DNA from: Acidobacteriota bacterium
Lineage (GTDB): Bacteria > Acidobacteriota > Thermoanaerobaculia > Gp7-AA8
Length of the DNA: 6,973 nucleotides
Assembly: GCA_003223695.1 (NCBI GenBank)
Contig: QHVY01000240.1
Span: 1 to 6,973 of the forward strand
Direction of reading: 5' to 3'
Position numbers and translations under genes: made by a program. The notes under the pieces are model-generated. The model was not told where the DNA came from. It saw only the letters and a program-made list of their open reading frames with translations, and made no database searches. Every line of letters starts with the position of its first letter. The first letter of the stretch is position 1. Shown piece by piece: positions 1-4,932 of this stretch.

Positions 1-527
1 AGCGCTGGCCGGACATGATGGACGCACTCGTGCCTCTGGCCAGCGCGCCGACGCACATTGCCGGACGCAATCGGATCTGGCGAAAGATGATGATCGACGA
101 CCTTCAGCGTGGCGACGTGACATCGGCCGTTCAGATTCTCATGCTCGTCGGAAGTGCGCCGCTGCAATGGCAGAAAACGGCGCCGACGCGCGATGACGCC
201 GACCGCTGGCTCGCCGAACAGATGAAAACGCGAATGGCCACAACGAACGCTGACGATCTGCTCTACGCGCTCGAAGCTTCGCGCAACTACGATCCGTCGC
301 CGCAGCTCGAGAAGATCAAGGCACCGCTGCTGGCGATCAATTCGGCGGATGACTTCATCAACCCGCCCGAGCTCGGAATCATGGAGAAGCTGATTGCGCG
401 CGTCCCTCGGGGCCGTTATGTGCTGATCCCGACAAGCGAGCAGACGCATGGGCACAGCACGCACACATGGGCGGCGGTGTGGGGCGGCGAGCTGGCCAAG
501 TTCCTTGGTGGTAGAATATTACCGTGA
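1..527 (+). CDS. Alpha/beta-hydrolase, MetX-like (3' part only)
   Basis: The gene runs in from the left edge; its reading frame starts at base 3 and no start codon can be assigned. About 174 residues are visible. They carry the C-terminal part of an alpha/beta-hydrolase of the homoserine O-acetyltransferase (MetX) type. There is a helical cap-like stretch (RWPDMMDALVPLAS, then a Trp/Arg-rich segment), then the strand 'APLLAINSADDF', whose Asp pair (codons at 348-353) fits the catalytic acid. A 'THGHSTH' segment (about 447-467) contains the likely catalytic His. The nucleophile Ser would lie upstream of the window. Members of this group are cytoplasmic acyltransferases or esterases; which substrate this one uses cannot be told. 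The stop codon overlaps the GTG of the antitoxin gene (GTGA), so the two may be cotranscribed. True MetX is less likely than a generic MetX-like hydrolase. Confidence 0.8.
   Translation, partial: RWPDMMDALVPLASAPTHIAGRNRIWRKMMIDDLQRGDVTSAVQILMLVGSAPLQWQKTAPTRDDADRWLAEQMKTRMATTNADDLLYALEASRNYDPSPQLEKIKAPLLAINSADDFINPPELGIMEKLIARVPRGRYVLIPTSEQTHGHSTHTWAAVWGGELAKFLGGRILP
512..517 (+). promoter_or_regulatory. Candidate -10 element, possibly leaderless antitoxin start
   Basis: TAGAAT differs from TATAAT at one position and ends 6 bases before the GTG at 524. That distance would place transcription initiation at or next to the start codon. The GTG has no Shine-Dalgarno sequence before it, which is compatible with leaderless translation. 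No good -35 box is visible. This is a weak call on one hexamer; coupling to the upstream hydrolase gene is the alternative. Confidence 0.25.
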
Positions 528-775
528 AAACTACCATTGATTCTGCCGGAAGAATTGTCATACCACGTGACATTCGACACGCCATCGGATTGGAACCAGG
601 AACGGTCGTCGAAGTCGAAGCGCGCGATGGAGGAATCTCGATCGAGCCGGCGGCGACGCCGGTGAAGATCGTCAAACATGGGCGCCTGCGCGTTGCGGAA
701 GCGGTTGAAAATCAGTCCACTCTCACCGAGGCCGAGGTGCGAGCGATTCGCGAAGAGATTCGCGGCGGCCGATGA
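524..775 (+). CDS. vapB: AbrB/SpoVT-type antitoxin (VapB/MazE-like)
   Basis: This 83-residue protein has an N-terminal swapped-hairpin AbrB DNA-binding fold at residues 2-45. 'DSAGRIVIPRDIRHAIGL' (residues 6-23) and the following 'EPGTVVEVE' strand are diagnostic of this family. The charged C-terminal tail (about 50-83, ending REEIRGGR) is the part that in such antitoxins wraps around and blocks the toxin. The GTG start overlaps the upstream stop codon; no ATG is available before the conserved fold. The stop overlaps the start of the PIN-domain gene (ATGA), the usual arrangement for translationally coupled antitoxin-toxin pairs. By family knowledge, the antitoxin-toxin complex represses its own promoter through the AbrB domain. 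The function is supported by both fold and neighbour. Confidence 0.88.
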   Translation: MKTTIDSAGRIVIPRDIRHAIGLEPGTVVEVEARDGGISIEPAATPVKIVKHGRLRVAEAVENQSTLTEAEVRAIREEIRGGR

Positions 776-1194
776 TCGCGCTTGATAGCAGCGTCATCGT
801 CGCTGCTCTTCTCGGCTGGCATGAGAAGCATCAAGCCGCAGCTCGCGCTGTCGAGCATGCACTCGCTGCAAGCGAAGGCATTCTCATCCCATCCCATGCC
901 CTTTTCGAGTCGTATGCCGTCATGACTCGCTTACCGGCACCCCATCGCCTTGCGCCTGCAGATGCCGTTCGGCTTCTGCGGGAAAATTTCGCGTCCGTCA
1001 GAATCGCAACATTCAATTCCCGGAGCGTCTGGCCCCTTTTGCAGAAGCTCGGCAGTAAGGACCTGGCCGGTGGCATCACCTACGATGCCATCATTCTGGA
1101 TGCCGCCGCTGATGCCGGCGCAACCGAGCTGCGTACGTTGAACGAACGTGATTACCTCCGTCTCGATGCGCGGCTGCGGATCGTCGCTGCCTGA
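772..1194 (+). CDS. vapC: VapC-like PIN-domain ribonuclease toxin
   Basis: This 140-residue protein is the usual length for VapC. It carries the acidic residues of a PIN nuclease in the right order: D5 in 'MIALDSSVIVA', E46 in 'HALFESYAVM', D105 in 'ITYDAIILDAA' and D127 in 'TLNERDYLRL'. These residues bind Mg/Mn and cleave RNA. Known VapC proteins cut tRNA or rRNA; the target here is not predictable. The ATG lies inside the antitoxin stop codon (ATGA), there is no clear ribosome binding site, and expression probably depends on translational coupling. All four acidic positions are intact, so the toxin looks active. The pair is an ordinary type II system placed between a metabolic gene and the signalling block. 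Confidence 0.9.
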   Translation: MIALDSSVIVAALLGWHEKHQAAARAVEHALAASEGILIPSHALFESYAVMTRLPAPHRLAPADAVRLLRENFASVRIATFNSRSVWPLLQKLGSKDLAGGITYDAIILDAAADAGATELRTLNERDYLRLDARLRIVAA

Positions 1195-1201
1195 CCTGAC
1201 A

Positions 1202-1207
1202 TACAAT
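1202..1207 (+). promoter_or_regulatory. Candidate -10 box for the phosphatase operon
   Basis: TACAAT lies in the 37-base gap after vapC, 24 bases before the ATG at 1232. A transcript starting about 7 bases downstream would carry a short leader containing the AAAAGGA ribosome binding site. No recognisable -35 hexamer is found 16-18 bases upstream, where the 3' end of vapC sits. The call rests on the hexamer and its position only. Confidence 0.35.
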
Positions 1208-1220
1208 GCTGCGCATCCTC

Positions 1221-1227
1221 AAAAGGA
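1221..1227 (+). promoter_or_regulatory. Ribosome binding site that fixes the start at 1232
   Basis: AAAAGGA sits 4 bases before ATG 1232. The same frame is open back to an ATG at 1148, but that stretch lies inside vapC and has no such site. The site therefore decides for the 1232 start. Confidence 0.7.
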
Positions 1228-1231
1228 CACT

Positions 1232-2581
1232 ATGACGAGCCCGGCAGTGTCGCCGCGCAGCGATGTCGCTACCGAAAAGGCGGCGCAGGCGCTCTATGCC
1301 TTGATCGAGCTATCGAAGGCGATCGGCGACGAATCGAGCGCTGAAAAGCTCCTGACAATCATCGCCGACAAGGCGCGAGAGAATCTCGAGGAATGCGACG
1401 ACCCGCTCATGCGCGCGCTCGCCGATCTCGACCATCAGCGCTACGAGCAGTCGCTGCGGCTTGCCAGCGAGATTCAGATGCGCATGCTCCCGAGCGGAAC
1501 GGTCGTGTTGCCCGAGGAGTCGCCGTTTGCCATTCACGCCTTCATTCGTCCGGCACGGCAAATCGGCGGCGATCTCTACGACTTTTTCTGGAACGACGAC
1601 AGCCTGCAGTTCTGCATCGGCGATGTCACTGGCAAAGGCATCGGAGCGGCGCTTGTCATGGCCATGACCAAAACGCTTTTTCGCGCATACGGAGTCTTTC
1701 AATACGACCCGGCGCGGCTGCTGTCGGCGGTGAACTCCCGTCTGAATGAGGAGACCGATCCGTCGATGTTCGTTACCGCATTCTGCGGACTTCTCAACCT
1801 TCGAAATGGCCGCCTGCTCTACAGCAACGCCGGCCACGAGCCGCCTCTGATCATCCGCTCAGGTAAGCCGGTCGAGCGGCTCCAATCGAAATCCGGCGTG
1901 CCCCTCGGAGCCCTTCGCAGTTTCAAATACGTCGTCGAGAAAACAGTGCTCGAGCCGGGCGATGGGGTTTTGCTCTTCACCGACGGAGTGACCGAAGCGT
2001 CGAATCGACGCGAGGAGTTGTTTTCGATTCACCGGCTGCTGGAGGTCGTCGAACGCTGTGGCCCGTCCGAGCCCTCATACATCGTGCAGGAGGTCGTGGA
2101 CAGCGTCGATCATTTCGCGGAAGGTACATCGCAGTCCGACGACATCGCCATGGTCTGCGTGCAGTATCGCGGCCAGCCGGAGATGTCGCAGATCTTCCGG
2201 CGCGACATCAGCGAGCTGGCCAACGTTTTCGATCTCGTCGGTCGCTTCTTCGCCACCGGACATGTCGACACCGAGGCGAAGTATCCGGTGGAGCTTGCGG
2301 CCGAAGAAATATTCACGAATTTTGTTCGTCATAATGTTAACGGTCAGGACAAGATCGAGGTCCGGCTCAGTCTTGATGGCGACGAGCTGGCGCTGAGCCT
2401 CACCGACTTCGGCGCGCCGCGCTTCGACTTCGACCGCGACCCGCCGGTTATCGATCGGCCGCTTGCCGAACGCGAGCCGGGTGGGCTGGGGGTGTTCCTG
2501 GTGAAAACGATGATGGATCGAGCGGAATATCGTCATGAGGGCGGAAACGGGACCGTCACTCTGTACAAACGGGTGAGATGA
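1232..2581 (+). CDS. SpoIIE/RsbU-type PP2C phosphatase fused to RsbW-like kinase domain
   Basis: This 449-residue soluble regulator combines two opposing activities of a partner-switching system. Residues 1-70 are helical. A linker with 'ASEIQMRMLP' (78-87) is typical of RsbU-like phosphatases. The PP2C domain (about 90-312) shows 'GGDLYD' (112-117), 'GDVTGKG' (130-136), 'LLFTDGVTEA' (247-256) and 'QSDD' (301-304), which supply the metal-binding Asp residues. Residues about 320-449 form a GHKL ATPase of the RsbW type: N-box E359-x-x-x-N363, 'DFGAP' (392-396) and a 'GGLG' lid motif (417-420). By family knowledge the phosphatase removes phosphate from a STAS anti-anti-sigma protein, while the kinase domain phosphorylates it and binds a sigma factor or other client. 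The stop codon abuts the STAS gene. No membrane segment or sensor domain is visible, so the input signal is unknown. The start is chosen for its ribosome binding site and position outside vapC. Confidence 0.9.
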   Translation: MTSPAVSPRSDVATEKAAQALYALIELSKAIGDESSAEKLLTIIADKARENLEECDDPLMRALADLDHQRYEQSLRLASEIQMRMLPSGTVVLPEESPFAIHAFIRPARQIGGDLYDFFWNDDSLQFCIGDVTGKGIGAALVMAMTKTLFRAYGVFQYDPARLLSAVNSRLNEETDPSMFVTAFCGLLNLRNGRLLYSNAGHEPPLIIRSGKPVERLQSKSGVPLGALRSFKYVVEKTVLEPGDGVLLFTDGVTEASNRREELFSIHRLLEVVERCGPSEPSYIVQEVVDSVDHFAEGTSQSDDIAMVCVQYRGQPEMSQIFRRDISELANVFDLVGRFFATGHVDTEAKYPVELAAEEIFTNFVRHNVNGQDKIEVRLSLDGDELALSLTDFGAPRFDFDRDPPVIDRPLAEREPGGLGVFLVKTMMDRAEYRHEGGNGTVTLYKRVR

Positions 2582-2866
2582 ATGCTGGATATCCGCGAAG
2601 GCAGCAACCACGATCTGATCCTCACCGGACGCTTCGACGCGTCGCAGGTCGAGAAAGCCCGCGGCGTTTTTCTGGCGTTGACCGAGGGGAAGACGGTGGA
2701 CTTTACAGGGTTGGATTACATCTCCAGTGCCGGGTTGGGCGTTCTCCTCGCGGCGCAGAAGCGCCTGTCGCAGCGCGGGCAGTCGCTGCGGCTGGTCAAC
2801 GTCAACAATCACATTCGCGATGTTTTGCGCTTTTCAGGATTCGATCAGATTTTTGAGATCGCCTGA
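2582..2866 (+). CDS. STAS-domain anti-anti-sigma factor
   Basis: This 94-residue, single-domain STAS protein is of the SpoIIAA/RsbV type. The order of elements fits: strand 'DLILTGRFDAS' (11-21), strand 'TVDFTGLDYISSAGLGVLL' (38-56) and strand 'QSLRLVNVN', followed by a closing 'IRDVLRFSGFDQIFEI' helix. Aligning the SSAGLG segment with the DSSGLG of SpoIIAA puts the phosphorylated Ser at S49; the preceding Asp is Ser here and the following residue is Ala. The ATG follows the upstream TGA without a gap, and GGTGAG four bases upstream of it can serve as ribosome binding site. It is the natural substrate of the neighbouring phosphatase/kinase fusion. When unphosphorylated, such proteins bind the RsbW-like domain and free its client. 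Confidence 0.9.
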   Translation: MLDIREGSNHDLILTGRFDASQVEKARGVFLALTEGKTVDFTGLDYISSAGLGVLLAAQKRLSQRGQSLRLVNVNNHIRDVLRFSGFDQIFEIA

Positions 2867-2893
2867 CCAACTTTTCTATGGCTGAGTTGTACT
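2864..2893 (+). promoter_or_regulatory. Candidate ECF-type promoter before the sigma gene
   Basis: TGACCAACTTTT (2864-2875) contains an AAC-T core like ECF -35 elements. A TGTA (2888-2891) starts 16 bases after the AAC, the spacing known for SigW/RpoE-like promoters. The same 12-mer recurs at 3899 with a GTA at nearly the same distance. If real, the sigma gene is autoregulated. Transcription would then begin after the ATG at 2878, making the TTG at 2911, with its GAGGA site, the start used from this promoter. This is inference from two copies only. Confidence 0.4.
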
Positions 2894-3441
2894 TAGTGCA
2901 AGAGGAAGATTTGGACAGAATCGCAGTCGAACGCTGTCTTCAGGGCGACGTTGACGCATTCGGCACGCTCGTCGAACGCTATCAGCGACCGGTGTTCAAC
3001 ACGGTGCTGCACATGGTCGGCGACGCCGAAGACGCGCGCGAGGTTTGCCAGCAGGCCTTCATGAAGGCGTTCGAACACCTCTCCAGCTATGACCCGGAGC
3101 GGAAGTTTTTCAGTTGGCTCTACCGCGTCGCGGTGAATGAATCGATCAATCATCTCAAGGCGAAGCGCCCTCACGATCCGCTCGATGAGACGTTTGAGCA
3201 CCCGCGGCCGAATCCCGCCCAGCATTTCGAAGAGCTCGAGGAGTGGACGCACCTGCACGAGGCCATCATGGATCTCGAGCCGAACTACCGGGCGGTGATC
3301 ATCCTTCGCCACTTCGTTCATTTCTCGTACGACGAGATTGCCCAGATTCTGGATTTGGCTGAAAAAACGGTGAAGTCGCGCCTGTTCACGGCGCGGCAAC
3401 TTTTGCGCGAGGCGCTGGAGGCGAAGGGCCATGTCCATTAG
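2878..3441 (+). CDS. ECF-family RNA polymerase sigma factor
   Basis: This protein of up to 187 residues has only the sigma2 and sigma4 regions that define ECF sigma factors. Sigma2 spans about 27-95 ('GDVDAFGTLVERYQRPVF', 'DAEDAREVCQQAFMKAFEHL', 'FFSWLYRVAVNESINHLK'). Sigma4 spans about 125-180 ('LEPNYRAVIILRHF' and the DNA-reading helix-turn-helix 'SYDEIAQILDLAEKTVKSRL'). The linker is short and acidic. It directs RNA polymerase to -35/-10 pairs of its own class. The ATG at 2878 has no Shine-Dalgarno sequence; a TTG at 2911 (Leu12) has AGAGGAAG just before it and would leave the usual short leader ahead of sigma2, so the true start is open. The gene overlaps the next one by 11 bases, typical of a sigma/anti-sigma pair. 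Confidence 0.93.
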   Translation: MAELYLVQEEDLDRIAVERCLQGDVDAFGTLVERYQRPVFNTVLHMVGDAEDAREVCQQAFMKAFEHLSSYDPERKFFSWLYRVAVNESINHLKAKRPHDPLDETFEHPRPNPAQHFEELEEWTHLHEAIMDLEPNYRAVIILRHFVHFSYDEIAQILDLAEKTVKSRLFTARQLLREALEAKGHVH

Positions 3442-3901
3442 CGACGAGGAGTTGATCCAGCAGCTCGAGTCCGTCCCGCTCGTCGATCCGCCCGATTTTC
3501 GCGAGGCGGTGATGCGCGGCGTACGTAGAGCCGACTCTCCAGTCGGCTCGGCGCCGGCTAAGAGCCGGCGCTACGTTCTCGGTCTCGCGTGGGCGGCGGC
3601 GGTGGCCGTTGTCGTCGGGCTGGCGTTATGGCGAGCGCCGGAGCCGCGGCCGCAAAATGCGGCGGCGACAATCGCGCCGGCGTCTGCAGAGCTGAATGTC
3701 CATCGGATCGGCGACCGTTTCGCGGTTCAGTCCACTCTCAAGGGAGAGCTGGAATGGGATCGCACGAAGCTGTCGAGAGTCGAGGTTTTGTCTGACGGCA
3801 CAGTGATCCTCGCACGGCGTCCGGGTGCCTCCGGCGTCGCAGAAATCCGGCTTCGCATTGCAGGAAAAGAGGTAGCAAAGACAACAATCGGCATCGATTG
3901 A
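3431..3901 (+). CDS. Probable single-pass anti-sigma factor
   Basis: This 156-residue protein is translated from an ATG inside the sigma gene, with GGAGG (3417-3421) upstream. Residues 4-32 form an acidic helical cytoplasmic part ('DEELIQQLESV', 'PPDFREAVMRGV') that could clamp the sigma factor. Residues about 48-67 ('YVLGLAWAAAVAVVVGLALW') are a transmembrane helix. Residues 68-156 form a Pro/Ala linker and a small beta-rich periplasmic domain ('ELEWDRTKLSRVEVLSDGTVIL'). It has no cysteine, so it is not a zinc-containing (ZAS) anti-sigma. I recognise no family in the periplasmic part. The anti-sigma role rests on the gene overlap, topology and size. Residues 31-48 are encoded by a 54-base palindromic element that separates the sigma-binding part from the membrane helix. 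Confidence 0.72.
   Translation: MSISDEELIQQLESVPLVDPPDFREAVMRGVRRADSPVGSAPAKSRRYVLGLAWAAAVAVVVGLALWRAPEPRPQNAAATIAPASAELNVHRIGDRFAVQSTLKGELEWDRTKLSRVEVLSDGTVILARRPGASGVAEIRLRIAGKEVAKTTIGID
3523..3576 (+). repeat. 54-base two-hairpin cloverleaf element inside a gene
   Basis: Three nested inverted repeats fill this stretch almost without a spare base. An outer stem pairs ACGTA (3523-3527) with TACGT (3572-3576). Hairpin 1 pairs GAGCCGACT (3528-3536) with AGTCGGCTC (3541-3549) around loop CTCC. Hairpin 2 pairs GCGCCGGCT (3551-3559) with AGCCGGCGC (3563-3571) around loop AAG. All 23 pairs are Watson-Crick; only G3550 is left over. The length is a multiple of three and the element is read in frame as roughly 'VRRADSPVGSAPAKSRRY'. 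It resembles REP/MITE-like or protein-encoding palindromic elements. No second copy is in this window, so its status as a dispersed repeat is inference. Confidence 0.75.
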
Positions 3902-3930
3902 CCAACTTTTTGGTCTGGCGGCAGGTATAG
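3899..3930 (+). promoter_or_regulatory. Candidate ECF-type promoter for the helical-protein unit
   Basis: The second copy of TGACCAACTTTT (3899-3910) again overlaps a TGA stop codon. A GGTA (3924-3927, continuing TAG) begins 17 bases after the AAC core. Initiation near 3935 would give a leader of about 22 bases carrying the strong ribosome binding site of the 3957 gene. The -35 part is embedded in the 6-bp palindrome GACCAA-CTTT-TTGGTC (3900-3915). The neighbouring ECF sigma factor is the obvious candidate to use it. Confidence 0.42.
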
Positions 3931-3944
3931 CGGTTAACAGGCAA

Positions 3945-3952
3945 AAGGAGGT
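3945..3952 (+). promoter_or_regulatory. Strong ribosome binding site
   Basis: AAGGAGGT is a near-perfect match to the anti-Shine-Dalgarno sequence and ends 4 bases before ATG 3957. It is the strongest such site in the window, suggesting that the small membrane peptide and what follows are made in quantity. Confidence 0.85.
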
Positions 3953-3956
3953 TCCA

Positions 3957-4169
3957 ATGAGCAACACGAATCGGAACAAGGTTCTCCTCGGTTTCAGCGC
4001 GGTCGTCGCGGTCCTCATCGTGGCGATTCTGCTCTGGCCTTCGAATTTCCGGAGGGAGGACGCATCGGGCGCGATCGGCGCGGTTCAGAAACATCGCGCC
4101 CCTCAGATCACACCGAAGGACGTGGTCCTCGGCAACGAGGCGGTCAAGCATCAGCAGAAGGTGCTCTAG
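3957..4169 (+). CDS. Small membrane-anchor protein (70 residues)
   Basis: I recognise no named family. After a short positive N-terminus (MSNTNRNK) there is one hydrophobic helix at about 9-27 ('VLLGFSAVVAVLIVAILLW'). A polar tail follows, containing 'SGAIGAVQKHRAP' and 'TPKDVVLGNEAVKHQQKVL'. By the positive-inside rule the tail should lie in the periplasm. The start is secured by a strong ribosome binding site. The frame ends at TAG (4167-4169) and then continues, still open, into the helical-repeat protein that starts at 4179. It may therefore be either a separate anchor subunit or the N-terminal part of one protein interrupted by the TAG. It sits between the anti-sigma gene and the terminator, downstream of a candidate ECF promoter. 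Confidence 0.7.
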   Translation: MSNTNRNKVLLGFSAVVAVLIVAILLWPSNFRREDASGAIGAVQKHRAPQITPKDVVLGNEAVKHQQKVL

Positions 4170-4178
4170 AGGCAGGAT

Positions 4179-4880
4179 ATGGCCGCGGCGCGGGAGTTTG
4201 GCAGCGAGCTGAATCACCGCTATCTCGCTGCTGCAGAAGAGGCGCTCGCGTACGCGAGGACGGCGAGCCGCGGCGAGGCTGCGTCGCACATCGAGGCGCT
4301 GGACGCCATGATCGCGAATAAGGCCAGGCTCTCGAATGAAGAAGAGCGCAACTTCTACAACAAGCTGGCAATGCTCGCCGATGAAGAGAAGGCAGCGTCA
4401 CGAATCAAGAACGCCGAAGCAATCTTCTCGCAGGTCAATCTTGCCGACGAGATGGCAGCGCGCAAGCTCAAAGAGGCCGAAGGACTCATGAGCCGGGACT
4501 TCAATCAGGTTTCGCTCGCTGATCGAGTTGACGCCCTGAAAGCCATGAACGCGGAATCGAGCGTTCTGGCCGAGGCGGAGAGCGGAAATCTGGCGATGAA
4601 GCTCAGCGAGGCAGAGGGAGTCGCCGAAGCGGCTGCGAGAGCGGGACTCAAGGCTCTCTATGACGAACAGATCGAGATCACCGCGCGGCTCAAGGCTCTG
4701 AATGAGAACGCGCTCAACGCAGCGGTTCTGGCCGTGCGCAACGCCCAGGTGCGCTACGAGGCGCAGCTCGTCTCCAATTTGAACGACGAGGTTATGGAGG
4801 CGCGGCGATTGAAGGACGGCGAAAGCCTCTCGAATCAGCTCATGAATCTCCAATCGAACTTGGCGGCTCGCTCTCAGTAA
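4179..4880 (+). CDS. Ala/Glu-rich helical repeat protein, unknown function
   Basis: This 233-residue protein is predicted to be nearly all alpha-helix, rich in Ala, Glu, Leu, Asn and Lys, with no Cys and no Pro. A degenerate unit recurs: 'IKNAE' at 76, 'LKEAE' at 97, 'LKAMNAE' at 120, 'KLSEAE' at 141, then more loosely 'LKALNE' at 171 and 'LKDGE' at 211. The first four are 21-23 residues apart. This suggests an extended coiled coil or helical-hairpin array, possibly a structural or scaffolding envelope protein. No signal peptide or membrane helix is visible, which is odd if it works outside the cytoplasm. The preceding gene supplies a membrane helix in the same frame, separated by one TAG. 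AGAGG (4168-4172) can act as ribosome binding site for ATG 4179, so separate, coupled translation is possible. A strong terminator follows within 10 bases. I do not recognise the family. Confidence 0.75.
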   Translation: MAAAREFGSELNHRYLAAAEEALAYARTASRGEAASHIEALDAMIANKARLSNEEERNFYNKLAMLADEEKAASRIKNAEAIFSQVNLADEMAARKLKEAEGLMSRDFNQVSLADRVDALKAMNAESSVLAEAESGNLAMKLSEAEGVAEAAARAGLKALYDEQIEITARLKALNENALNAAVLAVRNAQVRYEAQLVSNLNDEVMEARRLKDGESLSNQLMNLQSNLAARSQ

Positions 4881-4888
4881 ACTTCCCC

Positions 4889-4924
4889 AAGCCGCGGCCC
4901 GCGAACTCGGGCCGCGGCTTTTTT
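4889..4924 (+). terminator. Strong rho-independent terminator
   Basis: AAGCCGCGGCCCG (4889-4901) pairs perfectly with CGGGCCGCGGCTT (4908-4920) around a 6-base loop, and six T residues follow (4919-4924). It ends the transcription unit of the helical-repeat protein. Confidence 0.95.
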
Positions 4925-4932
4925 GGTGCACG

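Noticed and set aside
647..662. Small hairpin CCGGCG-GCGA-CGCCGG in the antitoxin gene
   Set aside because: A 6-bp GC stem inside GC-rich coding sequence is expected by chance, and no T-run or repeat copy accompanies it.
1148..1231. Upstream extension of the phosphatase gene to ATG 1148
   Set aside because: The extra 28 residues overlap vapC, lack a ribosome binding site and match no RsbU-like N-terminus; ATG 1232 has AAAAGGA before it.
2304..2341. AT-rich patch around the N-box of the kinase domain, with CATAAT resembling a -10 box
   Set aside because: It encodes conserved N-box residues, has no -35 partner at a usable distance, and is far from the next gene start.
2075..2812. 245-codon open frame on the minus strand
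   Set aside because: It lies antisense to the kinase domain and the STAS gene, both clearly recognisable on the + strand; the product shows no domain.
2578..2856. Alternative + frame starting at ATG 2578 over the STAS gene
   Set aside because: Its product is Arg-rich and unrecognisable, while the frame from 2582 gives a complete STAS domain.
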